From assembly GCF_014873915.1 (NCBI RefSeq), contig NZ_JADBEJ010000008.1, positions 186,001-250,000 on the forward strand: a DNA stretch of 64,000 nt, in the 5' to 3' direction. Source of the DNA: Amycolatopsis roodepoortensis. GTDB taxonomy: Bacteria > Actinomycetota > Actinomycetes > Mycobacteriales > Pseudonocardiaceae. The position numbers and the translations under genes are program-made. The notes below the pieces were generated by a model. The model worked only from the letters and a program-made list of their open reading frames with translations. It did no database searches and had not been told where the DNA came from. Positions 34,324 through 44,325 of the stretch are shown one piece after another. Numbering within the stretch: position 1 is the stretch's first letter; each line of letters opens with the position of its first letter.

Positions 34324-35184
34324 TCATTCCAGTTCGGACGCCGTCGGATACGAAGGCTGAGCACCCTGGCGGGTCACGGTGATCGCCGCCACCTTCACCG
34401 CCTTGCGCGCCGCGTCGGCCAGCTCGTCGCCCTTCGCGAGCGAGGTGGCGAGCGCTCCGGCGAAGGCGTCACCGGCACCCGTCGTGTCGACGGCCTCGAC
34501 CTTCGGCGACGGCACCTCCGTCACCCCGTCCGCGGTCACCACCGCCGCCCCCTTCGCGCCGAGCGTCACGACCGCGGCCTTCGGACCGAGGTCGAGCAGC
34601 TTGGGGAAGTCCGCCTCGCCACCGAGCAGGAAGGCGGCCTCGTGCTCATTGACCAACAGCACATCGAGCCCCTGGAGCGTCTTCGCGGAGAGCTCGGCCG
34701 CCGGCGACAGGTTCAGCAGGGTCTTCACTTGGTGTTCTACGGCCTGCGCAACGGCGTGCTCGACGGTTTCGAGCGGGATCTCCAGCGACAACACCACGAC
34801 CTCCGCACCGTCGAGGTCGACGTCCTCGGGCCGCAGGCTGGAATTCGCGCCGGGGGAGACGAGGATCGAGTTCTCTCCGTCGGGCGTGACCGTGATGTAC
34901 GCGATCCCCGTCGGACGCTCGCTCGTGCGCAGCGAGCTCGTGTTCACCCCGGACTCGGCCAGCGACCGCTTGAGCAGCTCGCCGTACGGGTCGTCGCCGA
35001 CCGCCCCGAGCAACGCGACGTCGGCGCCGAGCCTGGCCGCGGCGACCGCGGTGTTGGCGCCTTTGCCACCCGGCGACAAGACCGTGTCGCCACCCAGTAC
35101 GGTTTCGCCACCACCCGGCCGCCGGTCGACCGGGACGACGAGATCGGCATTGGCGGACCCGATGACCAGCACCTGAGAAGTCAT
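34324..35184 (-). CDS. rbsK: Ribokinase (PfkB family)
   Basis: 286 residues. Phosphorylates ribose or a related sugar at O5. PfkB signatures: VIGSANADLVVPVDRRPGGG, SPGGKGANTAVAAARLGAD near 40-58, and DTTGAGDAFAGAL near 237 with the catalytic Asp and anion hole. Ribose specificity is likely but not certain within the family. The ATG at 35184 has no ribosome binding site of its own; a 13-codon upstream frame with a good site ends in TGA overlapping it, so translation is probably coupled. Confidence 0.85.
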   Translation of the reverse strand: MTSQVLVIGSANADLVVPVDRRPGGGETVLGGDTVLSPGGKGANTAVAAARLGADVALLGAVGDDPYGELLKRSLAESGVNTSSLRTSERPTGIAYITVTPDGENSILVSPGANSSLRPEDVDLDGAEVVVLSLEIPLETVEHAVAQAVEHQVKTLLNLSPAAELSAKTLQGLDVLLVNEHEAAFLLGGEADFPKLLDLGPKAAVVTLGAKGAAVVTADGVTEVPSPKVEAVDTTGAGDAFAGALATSLAKGDELADAARKAVKVAAITVTRQGAQPSYPTASELE

Positions 35185-35222
35185 GGCGGAAACGATGCCA
35201 TGACCAGCAGTTGTCCGGTCAT
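35181..35222 (-). CDS. Short upstream ORF coupled to ribokinase
   Basis: ATG at 35222 with GGAG 7 bases upstream encodes MTGQLLVMASFPP and stops with TGA that overlaps the ribokinase ATG (ATGA). The ribokinase start itself lacks a Shine-Dalgarno sequence. The peptide shows no obvious sensing motif; its role is probably to deliver ribosomes. Confidence 0.45.
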   Translation of the reverse strand: MTGQLLVMASFPP

Positions 35223-35489
35223 GCCCCTTCTCCGGGCGAAGATGTGAAGAACTTTGTAACTTTCTCGGCGGATGGTGCGACAATCAGGCGAGCAGCGGAA
35301 CGCCGTCACTCTTTCGGGGGATAACCTTCCCCCGGGCGTCACTTCGGCGATCACGCCCGCTCTTGAGATGCGTTGCCGCTTCAAGCGGTGACGTTGCCCC
35401 GATCCCGGCCTGTGCCGGGAAGAGGGCATCGGGTCGCCGGCGTCGATCACGTAGCCCCCCGAGTGATCGGCGCCGGCGGCGCCCCGGCT
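35185..35489. other. Intergenic region upstream of ribokinase
   Basis: About 300 bases without a full gene. On the right it holds a strong inverted repeat (separate entry); a smaller stem CCCGGC-CTGT-GCCGGG lies near 35404-35419. On the left is the short coupled frame before ribokinase and AT-richer DNA around 35245-35285 that could carry the ribokinase promoter. I see no tRNA, riboswitch or mobile element. Confidence 0.5.
35435..35478 (-). terminator. Hairpin terminator of the minus-strand T7SS operon
   Basis: CGCCGGCGTCGATCAC (35435-35450) and GTGATCGGCGCCGGCG (35463-35478) pair at 15 of 16 positions around a 12-base loop, 12 bases past the stop at 35490. There is no T-run, but the stem is very stable. 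Confidence 0.65.
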
Positions 35490-36350
35490 TCAGGCTGCTG
35501 TTCGCCCTGGTCGATCGAGCACCACGTCGCCCGCGAAGGCGGATCTTGCTTTCAGCGTCTCTTTCAGCCGCGCTGCGGCGGCTGTCGTGATCTTCTCCGC
35601 GAGAACCGACCGGACGCCATCGGTCCGTACCGAAACCCTGACGTACCTCCGGCCGTGTTCCGACGGAACACGCTCGAACTGGATCTGCTGGAGGTTCGAG
35701 AGAAGCACATCGACCGGTGGAATCTCACGCGGTACGACATGCCTTGGGGGCGTGTCGCGCTCGAACCAGGTCAGAGAATCTTCGTCCACCTCGAGATAAC
35801 CGGGCGTTCCCCGGAATCGAGTCTTGTGAAGAACGACGCCCCAGGCCACAGTCGCGAGCACGACTACAGGCGACAGCCAGACGGGCGCGGAATCAGCGGA
35901 TTGCCGTAGAACGAACAGCAAGACGATCAGAGCGTAGAGCCCGGCGAAACCGAGGATTCTCGCTCCGGGCATCCGGCCTGACCGGATCTTGACCGGCTCG
36001 TCCGCTCGCGAGGCTTCCACGTCCACACTCTGCGAGACGGATCGCCCGTCTTTCCACCTCACCAGACGGGGCTCGGGGCTCCTGCCGGGGCCGAAACCAC
36101 TGCGCGAAAGTTCGCGCGAGCGCCAATGCACCAAGCCAGGGCGAAAACCTTCGATCGCTTCCGACGCCGACTCCGCCTCCTCCATCGCGATTTCCGGAGT
36201 CAGGAGGACACCGTGTTTCGAGGGCCGTCTGTACTCCTCGAGAAGGTTCTCCCTTGACGCCTCGTCGGCCAAGGCCAAGTGGACGCTGATCCGTCCAGGG
36301 CTCGCGCGTTCGTCGAACACGACAGAACGCAGGTCCTCCCACGGCAACAT
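35490..36350 (-). CDS. Membrane protein with PH-like domains, C-terminal part of a split gene
   Basis: 286 residues from ATG 36350. It begins with LPWEDLRSVVFDERA, which looks like the middle of a PH-like beta domain, not a natural N-terminus. A membrane hairpin (ARILGFAGLYALIVLLFVLR and VWLSPVVVLATVAWGVVL) and a second PH-like region (GYLEVDEDSLTWFERD) follow. It is in the same frame as the preceding gene, separated only by one TAG and six codons, so the two are probably one gene of about 565 codons. A weak GGAAG lies upstream of the ATG, so separate translation is possible. Confidence 0.65.
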   Translation of the reverse strand: MLPWEDLRSVVFDERASPGRISVHLALADEASRENLLEEYRRPSKHGVLLTPEIAMEEAESASEAIEGFRPGLVHWRSRELSRSGFGPGRSPEPRLVRWKDGRSVSQSVDVEASRADEPVKIRSGRMPGARILGFAGLYALIVLLFVLRQSADSAPVWLSPVVVLATVAWGVVLHKTRFRGTPGYLEVDEDSLTWFERDTPPRHVVPREIPPVDVLLSNLQQIQFERVPSEHGRRYVRVSVRTDGVRSVLAEKITTAAAARLKETLKARSAFAGDVVLDRPGRTAA

Positions 36351-36371
36351 CAACGCTTCCGACGAACCGTC

Positions 36372-37187
36372 CTACTGCCTGATCCCCGCTTCCGTGAGTT
36401 CGATCGTCCTTACATCGCCGGGCTTGTCCGGCGCGAAAGCCCACCAAGCCGCAGCGGCTATGAATCCGATTCCGAGCAGCACGATCGAGAGGGCCGCGGC
36501 GAATCCCCAAAGATCGCCGCTCAGGCGGCTGTGGACGTAGAACATCCACACGCCGATCAACAGTGAGAAAAGGCCGCTGAAGCCCAGCACGGTGGCTCCG
36601 GTGGGCGAGCGGCGCTTCGGCTTCGGAGGAGCCTTGAGCCGGATGCTGACCTGCTGCGCCTCCTCCCGCGAGGCAACGGTTTCGGGTGCTTTTCGACGCC
36701 GGAGCCGGGCGAACACCCACAAGACGGAGACGAGCAGCGGAATCAAGGCAGCCAGTACCGCGAGGAAGTCGACCACCAGGATCACGAGCCCGGCCACATG
36801 CAGCAGGCGATAGGGATGTGCGACGTCGCGTTGCCAGTGTTCGCCATTTCGCTGAACGCCGACCACATTCGTCCCATCGACCGGTGTCAGTTCGTCGGGG
36901 TCGAACTTGACGACACCGATCGAGTGGCCGTTCACCGTGACCTCGGCATCACACTCCCAGAAGTAGCCGAAGCCTTCAGAGGAAACGGGACCTCGGCGAT
37001 CACAGGTCTTGATCATCGCCGAAGCGTCGTCGACCACCGTCGGTCCGGTGTTGTTCTCCGGCGACCCTGCCAAGCGGAACATCGTCAGGCAGACGAAGAA
37101 GAGCAAAGGCCCGATCACCAGTGCGGTCGCCACCGCCGCGGCGAGCGCACCCGCGCCGATCGCCTCGGTCCGGCTTGCCCTTTTCAT
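36372..37187 (-). CDS. DUF6346-like membrane protein, N-terminal part of a split gene
   Basis: 271 residues. N-terminal membrane helix (GALAAAVATALVIGPLLFFV), an extracellular domain with Cys in IKTCDRRGPVS and YFWECDAEVTVNG (DUF6346-like), a second long hydrophobic region near 130-160, and a membrane hairpin at 200-250. It ends at VRTIELTEAGIRQ followed by TAG, just where the matching second repeat reads GYLEVDEDSLTWF. The stop therefore breaks a PH-like domain and may have replaced a Trp codon. The ATG overlaps the TAA of the preceding T7SS gene (TAATG). Confidence 0.7.
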   Translation of the reverse strand: MKRASRTEAIGAGALAAAVATALVIGPLLFFVCLTMFRLAGSPENNTGPTVVDDASAMIKTCDRRGPVSSEGFGYFWECDAEVTVNGHSIGVVKFDPDELTPVDGTNVVGVQRNGEHWQRDVAHPYRLLHVAGLVILVVDFLAVLAALIPLLVSVLWVFARLRRRKAPETVASREEAQQVSIRLKAPPKPKRRSPTGATVLGFSGLFSLLIGVWMFYVHSRLSGDLWGFAAALSIVLLGIGFIAAAAWWAFAPDKPGDVRTIELTEAGIRQ

Positions 37188-38263
37188 TACAGCGAACCGG
37201 AGATCCGCTGCTCACCAGGCTGGTCGAATACCGGCTCGACGCCGTCCTTGCGAACCGGCGAAGCAGCCGTCCTTCCGCCGCCGCTGCCGATCACTCCACT
37301 GTCCTTGGGCTCGATGGTGGTGTTCGTCTTGTCGCGCTGTTTATCCAGGTCGCTCTGGTTGTTGTCACTTCCGACACCGACGTCGAGAACGCCCTTCACG
37401 GCTTCCTTGATCGCCGCGCCACCGAGACCTGGAACGACTTCCTTGGCCATGTGGCTGAGCCCCTGACCAACACCCTTCGCGTACTTGCCGAACCCCTTCG
37501 CGATGGATTCCAGTGCCTCGCCAAGGAGTTTGAGAATGCTCTTGGCGTTCGAAAAGGCCTTCATCAGGCGCTGAACCTGCCCCATTGCCTTCCGCGCCTG
37601 CTTCACGGCGAACGGAACACCTTCACCCGCAAGGGCTCCGGGATAGCCGGGCGGCGGGTACCTGAGCAGAATGAAGATGATCTTGGCGAGGGTATCGGTG
37701 ATGAGGTCGCGGATGAGTGTGCGGACGACGTCGAGGATCGTCTTGCAGATCTCCACGACGGCACCCGCGTTGCTCGCGGCGTCGGAAAGCGCACGATAGG
37801 TGTCCAGCTGTTCCTGGACGTACTCGCGGTACCGGTCTGCCACCTGACCGGTCCAGTCCATGGTGTTCTTACGGACCTCGTCCGTGAGTTCCTCCGCCAT
37901 CTTCTGGACGTCTTTGCTGATGGTGGTCCACTTCTGCGCTTCGAGATCCAGCGCGTCCTGATCACCGGTGACGTAGTCGAGCGGTTCCTTCAGAAAGTCG
38001 ACATGCTCGATGACCCAGCCGAACCCCCAGCTCAGAAGAGACTCGAACGGGTTGCCGCCGGCGGCGATCATGCCGATGTCGACGCCCGCACTACCCAGAC
38101 TGAGCAGGCCTTCCGTCCAGTCACCGTGGACGAGCTTCTCGATGCCGCCGATGGTGTCCTGAATCGCGCCCGCACCTTCCAGGGCGCTGTCGACGACGTA
38201 CTTCTCCGAGTCCGTTTCCTTCGTGGCGTCCTGGAGGATCTGGTTCGAGCCCGGCTCAGCCAT
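37187..38263 (-). CDS. WXG-like T7SS substrate, 358 aa
   Basis: Largely helical protein without signal peptide. Residues 105-165 form a helical hairpin with MDWTGQVADRYREY, a W-x-G turn of the ESX substrate type. A hydrophobic stretch around 185-200 (LIRDLITDTLAKIIFILLRY) and a Gly/Lys-rich helical region follow; the tail is disordered. Such proteins are exported by ESX systems, sometimes as pore or scaffold components. It overlaps the EspC-like gene upstream by 8 bases and the DUF6346 gene downstream by 1, so all are coupled. No toxin domain seen. Confidence 0.7.
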   Translation of the reverse strand: MAEPGSNQILQDATKETDSEKYVVDSALEGAGAIQDTIGGIEKLVHGDWTEGLLSLGSAGVDIGMIAAGGNPFESLLSWGFGWVIEHVDFLKEPLDYVTGDQDALDLEAQKWTTISKDVQKMAEELTDEVRKNTMDWTGQVADRYREYVQEQLDTYRALSDAASNAGAVVEICKTILDVVRTLIRDLITDTLAKIIFILLRYPPPGYPGALAGEGVPFAVKQARKAMGQVQRLMKAFSNAKSILKLLGEALESIAKGFGKYAKGVGQGLSHMAKEVVPGLGGAAIKEAVKGVLDVGVGSDNNQSDLDKQRDKTNTTIEPKDSGVIGSGGGRTAASPVRKDGVEPVFDQPGEQRISGSL

Positions 38264-38597
38264 GCTTCACCTGCCCCGCACGGTTGACCAGATCCTGGGC
38301 GGATTCATCGTCGACCCGGCGCGCCTGAGCCCACGCTCGGACCGTGTCCACGTGGTGATTTCCAGCATCGACTGCGGCCTTGAGAGCTTCGACCGCCTTG
38401 TCCGCGGCTGTGTTGCACCATGCGTCGAGCTGGACGAGGTCGCCGATCAGACCGAAGTCCTCGGACTTGATCCGGCTCGTCTGGTCAGCGCTCAATGCGG
38501 TCTGAAGCAGCTCCAGAGTTTTCTCGACCTGCTTGGCGTGCTCGTCGATCCGGACCGGATCGACGTTGAAGCCCTGCTTACCTTGTGGCTGCCCCAT
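38256..38597 (-). CDS. Small EspC/WXG100-like T7SS protein, 113 aa
   Basis: All-helical, no signal peptide. FNVDPVRIDEHAKQVEKTLE and TAADKAVEALKAAVDAGNHH are typical of the EspC-type T7SS target family, about 100 residues long. GGGAGGG lies just upstream of the ATG at 38597, which is better than the upstream in-frame start. It lies between a YbaB-like gene and a larger W-x-G protein, with which it overlaps by 8 bases. Probably co-secreted as a partner. Confidence 0.72.
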   Translation of the reverse strand: MGQPQGKQGFNVDPVRIDEHAKQVEKTLELLQTALSADQTSRIKSEDFGLIGDLVQLDAWCNTAADKAVEALKAAVDAGNHHVDTVRAWAQARRVDDESAQDLVNRAGQVKHG

Positions 38598-38620
38598 GTT
38601 TCCCTCCCTCAAGAACCCGC

Positions 38621-39169
38621 TCAGCGCAGGAAGTCGCCGCCGGTGAAGTAGTCGTCTTCGTGGTCCGTCTGCTGCCTGCGCGCGGCGCGCGGCGGCGCGG
38701 GCGGAGTCGGAGGGGTGGGCGGCTTCGGAGCGGGAGGGGGCGGAGGCGCGTCGAGTTCGTCTTCGGCGACGAAGCGGTCGTCCTCGTCCGCCTCCTGGTG
38801 GCCGCCCTCGACGTAGCCCGTCGGTTCGGGTTCCGGGTACTCGTTGTGCAGCTGGTTGACCAGCTCGTTCATGGTCTCGGTGCCCGCGATGGACGGCACG
38901 CCGGTCTGCACCGCGCTCGCGAGTTTGCTCTGCGCGCTCTGGACGACGCGGAGGATCTCCTGCGCGAGCGCGGGGTTGTCCCGCACGGACGGGCCGATCT
39001 CCAGGCCGACGAGGTTTCCCGCGTGGTTGACCTTGACCGAGATCTGGCCGTCCTTGCTGCGTTCGGACACCGAGACGCTTTCGATCTCGGTGCGCATCTG
39101 ATTCGCCTTCCGCTGGGCGTCGGCCAGCTTGGCCTCGAAATCAGCGAAGAGCTGCTCAGGGTTCGACAC
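38621..39169 (-). CDS. YbaB/EbfC-like protein with acidic Pro-rich tail
   Basis: 182 residues, GTG start with GGGGAGG upstream. Residues 1-100 match the YbaB/EbfC fold: helix LFADFEAKLADAQRKANQ, strands ISVKVNHAGNLVGLEI, and a final helix. The tail is acidic with a Pro run (PPPPPAPKPPTPPTPPAP). Canonical YbaB is a nucleoid-associated dimer; tailed versions recur at the head of actinobacterial T7SS substrate operons, where the role is unknown. First gene of this minus-strand operon. A second tailed YbaB heads the toxin operon at 48637. Confidence 0.78.
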   Translation of the reverse strand: MSNPEQLFADFEAKLADAQRKANQMRTEIESVSVSERSKDGQISVKVNHAGNLVGLEIGPSVRDNPALAQEILRVVQSAQSKLASAVQTGVPSIAGTETMNELVNQLHNEYPEPEPTGYVEGGHQEADEDDRFVAEDELDAPPPPPAPKPPTPPTPPAPPRAARRQQTDHEDDYFTGGDFLR

Positions 39170-39262
39170 GCGAACCTCCCCTGTTCACGTCGTAGCCGTT
39201 CGGCGACCGAGTGTGGCATACCCGTCTGACATCGGGGAACGTTTGGCGCATATCCACAGCCC

Positions 39263-39287
39263 GGTCGTGTGGATCACCACAGCGACC
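39263..39287. promoter_or_regulatory. Palindrome upstream of the YbaB-led operon
   Basis: GGTCG-TGTGG (39263-39272), spacer ATCA, CCACA-G-CGACC (39277-39287), an almost perfect inverted repeat with one extra base. It lies in the 190-base divergent gap between the T7SS operon and the small membrane protein gene. Possible operator; the binding protein is unknown. Confidence 0.4.
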
Positions 39288-39359
39288 TCCGGTTTTCCCT
39301 ACCCGATCCGACGGCTTACCCCATGTTTACGCAGGTCAGCCAGCCCTAGCGTGTCGGAT

Positions 39360-39731
39360 ATGACGATTTCGGACTGGAAACGCGCGATCTACGCGCTTCT
39401 CGTGCTGCCGGGGTATCTCGGTGGCGCGAAGGTCCAGCGCGGGCTCGCGCGGCGCTGGCTCGGGCAGGAGGGCGGGGCTCGGCCACGGTTCGTGGCGGCC
39501 TTCGGTCCGAGCGCGGTCGCGTTCCTGCTCGCGTTGCTGCTGTTCTACCTCGTCGGGCGCATCGCGACCTACGGGCTCTTCTGGACCGGGAGCGACCCGG
39601 AGGGCACGTGGGGTGGGCCGACGCTGGCGGGAGCGTGGATCGTGCACTTCCTCATCGCCGCCGGAATGGCCGTTCCGATCTTCCTGGCGCTCCGGCCGCT
39701 CACGAGGCTTCAGGCTCGCCTTCTGGGGTGA
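39360..39731 (+). CDS. Small membrane protein, 123 aa
   Basis: Two predicted membrane helices: SAVAFLLALLLFYLVGRIAT near 55-75 and AGAWIVHFLIAAGMAVPIFL near 90-108, with a basic N-terminal segment (VQRGLARRWLGQ). No enzyme motif and no family recognised. The start is uncertain, since no good ribosome binding site precedes the ATG. It is followed 29 bases later by a TetR gene on the same strand, which may be co-transcribed. Confidence 0.65.
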   Translation: MTISDWKRAIYALLVLPGYLGGAKVQRGLARRWLGQEGGARPRFVAAFGPSAVAFLLALLLFYLVGRIATYGLFWTGSDPEGTWGGPTLAGAWIVHFLIAAGMAVPIFLALRPLTRLQARLLG

Positions 39732-39760
39732 TCCCCGTACTGACCACCTAGAATGCCCGG

Positions 39761-40480
39761 ATGACCAACCCCAGCCGCAGGGTCCGCGAGCGGGCGGCGA
39801 CGGATCAGGACATCCGCCGGACAGCGCGGACACTTCTGGTCGAGCATGGCCCGGAGGCCGTGACCCTGCGGGCGATCGCGCGCGAGCTCGGCATCACGGC
39901 GCCGGCGTTGTACCGCTACTACGGTTCCCGTGACGATCTGGTCGAGCATCTGCGCGCGGACGTCGTCGCGGATCTGGCGGCCGGGCTCGCCGAGGACATC
40001 GCGCAGTTGCCGGACGAGGGCGCGCTGCAACTTTTCGCCATCTGCAAGGGATTCCGGCGGTGGGCGCTCACGCACACCAAGGAGTTCACGCTGGTCTTCG
40101 CATCACCTGCGGGCGACGACACGTTGAGCAGGCTGGACGAGCCGTTCGGGCGGATCTTCCTGGCGGCGGCGGGGCAGGTGCTCGCGACACACGAGCTGGT
40201 GACGCCGTCGAACGACGTGGTCCCGGCCGAGCTGCGAGACGACCTCACGTCCTTCCAAGAGGAACTGCTCGCCGTGCTGAAGGAGTCCGGCGCGACGTTC
40301 CCGCTCGAAAAGCTCGACCTCGGCGTGACGTACCTGATGATCCAGTTCTGGGCCCGGCTCTACGGGCACGTCACGCTCGAGGTCTTCGGCAACTATCCGA
40401 TCCCGTTCTCGAAACCGGACGTCCTCTTCGAGGCGATGCTGGCCGATCTCGCACGCGAGATCGGCCTGTCCACCGAGTAG
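39761..40480 (+). CDS. TetR-family regulator (WHG-domain type)
   Basis: 239 residues. HTH at about 20-65: IRRTARTLLVEHGPEAVTLR, AIARELGITAPALYRYYGSR. The helical C-domain with FRRWALTHTKEFTLVFASPA matches the WHG-type TetR ligand domain of actinobacteria. It probably represses a nearby gene in response to a small molecule; the adjacent convergent SDR gene is a candidate target only by position. The stop codons of the two genes are directly adjacent. Confidence 0.87.
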   Translation: MTNPSRRVRERAATDQDIRRTARTLLVEHGPEAVTLRAIARELGITAPALYRYYGSRDDLVEHLRADVVADLAAGLAEDIAQLPDEGALQLFAICKGFRRWALTHTKEFTLVFASPAGDDTLSRLDEPFGRIFLAAAGQVLATHELVTPSNDVVPAELRDDLTSFQEELLAVLKESGATFPLEKLDLGVTYLMIQFWARLYGHVTLEVFGNYPIPFSKPDVLFEAMLADLAREIGLSTE

Positions 40481-41218
40481 CTACGCCGCGTGCCCGCCGT
40501 CGACCGAGACGGTCGAGCCGGTCACGTACTTGCTTTCCGGCCGCGCCAGGAACGACACGGTCGCGGCGACCTCCGACGGCGAGCCGTAGCGGTCGAACGC
40601 CGTCAGGCTCCGCTGGTCGGCGGCGTACGGGCCGTCGGCCGGGTTCATGTCGGTGTCGGTCGGTCCGGGGTGGACGATGTTCACGGTGATGCCGCGCGGC
40701 CCCAGTTCCCTGGCCAGGCCCTTGGTCATGCCCAGCAGCGCGGTCTTGCTCACCGCGTACAGCGACATCCCGGGGCCGGGCACCCGGTCCGAGACGCAGC
40801 TGCCGATGCTGATCACGCGCCCGCCGTCGCCGAGGTGCCGGGCAGCGGCCTGGGTGGCCACGTAGACACCGCGGACGTTGATCGCGAGCACGCGGTCGAT
40901 GTCCTCCAGGCTCGTCTGGTCGAGCGGGCCGACGAAGCCGACGCCCCCGTTGTTGACCAGCACGTCGAGCCTGCCGAACTCGGCGACCGCGGTGTCGACC
41001 GCGGAAACCATGGCCGTGGCGTCGGCGCTGTCGGCCTGGATCGCCAGCGCGCGGCGGCCGAGCGCCTTGATCTTGTCCACGACACCGGCCGCGAGTTCGG
41101 CGTTGCTCTGGTAGGTGAGCGCGACGTCGGCGCCGTCCTCGGCGAGCCGGATCGCCGTGGCGGCACCGATCCCGCGGCTGCCGCCGGTCACCAAAGCCAC
41201 CTTGCCGTCGAGGGTCAT
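40481..41218 (-). CDS. SDR-family oxidoreductase
   Basis: 245 residues. Classical short-chain dehydrogenase: TGGSRGIGAATAIRLAEDG (NAD(P) binding, about 10-28), LVNNGGVGFVGPLD, catalytic Ser in SIGSCVSD and YAVSK (Tyr/Lys about 155/159), and VTGSTVSVDGGHAA at the C-terminus. Arg after TGGS suggests NADP(H). Reduces a carbonyl or oxidises an alcohol, substrate unknown; resembles 3-oxoacyl-ACP reductase-like SDRs. GGAG lies 9 bases upstream of the ATG. Confidence 0.9.
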   Translation of the reverse strand: MTLDGKVALVTGGSRGIGAATAIRLAEDGADVALTYQSNAELAAGVVDKIKALGRRALAIQADSADATAMVSAVDTAVAEFGRLDVLVNNGGVGFVGPLDQTSLEDIDRVLAINVRGVYVATQAAARHLGDGGRVISIGSCVSDRVPGPGMSLYAVSKTALLGMTKGLARELGPRGITVNIVHPGPTDTDMNPADGPYAADQRSLTAFDRYGSPSEVAATVSFLARPESKYVTGSTVSVDGGHAA

Positions 41219-41308
41219 GAGGGTGTTCTCCGTTCGATTTCGTTGTCCTTGAACAACTCCATCGAATCGCCTCACGACCCTCGACGCTGGCGCGTTTCGG
41301 CCACGGCG

Positions 41309-44155
<2,847 letters not shown>

Positions 44156-44204
44156 CGCCGAAATCCTCCGTGCTCATCCACGTCAAGCCACTCCAGAAAC
44201 AACT

Positions 44205-44236
44205 CGACCCCTCAGCCCGGAGGGCATGAGGGGTCG
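44205..44236 (-). terminator. Attenuator-like hairpin in the leuS leader
   Basis: On the minus strand CGACCCCTCA and TGAGGGGTCG form a perfect 10-bp stem (44227-44236 with 44205-44214), a further GCCC/GGGC pairing inside the loop, followed by GAGTTGTTTC. A second stem, CCGCGCTG with CAGCGCGG (44267-44274 with 44237-44244), overlaps the end of the leader peptide. Together they look like alternative attenuator structures. Confidence 0.65.
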
Positions 44237-44265
44237 CCGCGCTGGTCCCGGCCGTGGGGCCGAGT

Positions 44266-44304
44266 TCAGCGCGGCAGGCTAAGGAGCAGCCGAGCCGTGT
44301 TCAT
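44266..44304 (-). CDS. leuS leader peptide MNTARLLLSLPR
   Basis: Twelve codons starting at ATG 44304, with four Leu codons, three in a row (CTG CTC CTT) then CTG after a Ser. It ends 30 bases before the terminator-like hairpin and 111 bases before leuS. CTC and especially CTT are less used in this GC-rich genome. The Leu run, short length and hairpins fit ribosome-mediated attenuation. The ribosome binding site is weak (GGAC). Confidence 0.65.
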   Translation of the reverse strand: MNTARLLLSLPR

Positions 44305-44325
44305 GAGTCCAGTTTAACGCGCTGG

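Noticed and set aside
39250..39258. DnaA-box-like ATATCCACA
   Set aside because: Single 7-of-9 match to the actinobacterial box with no others nearby; expected by chance.
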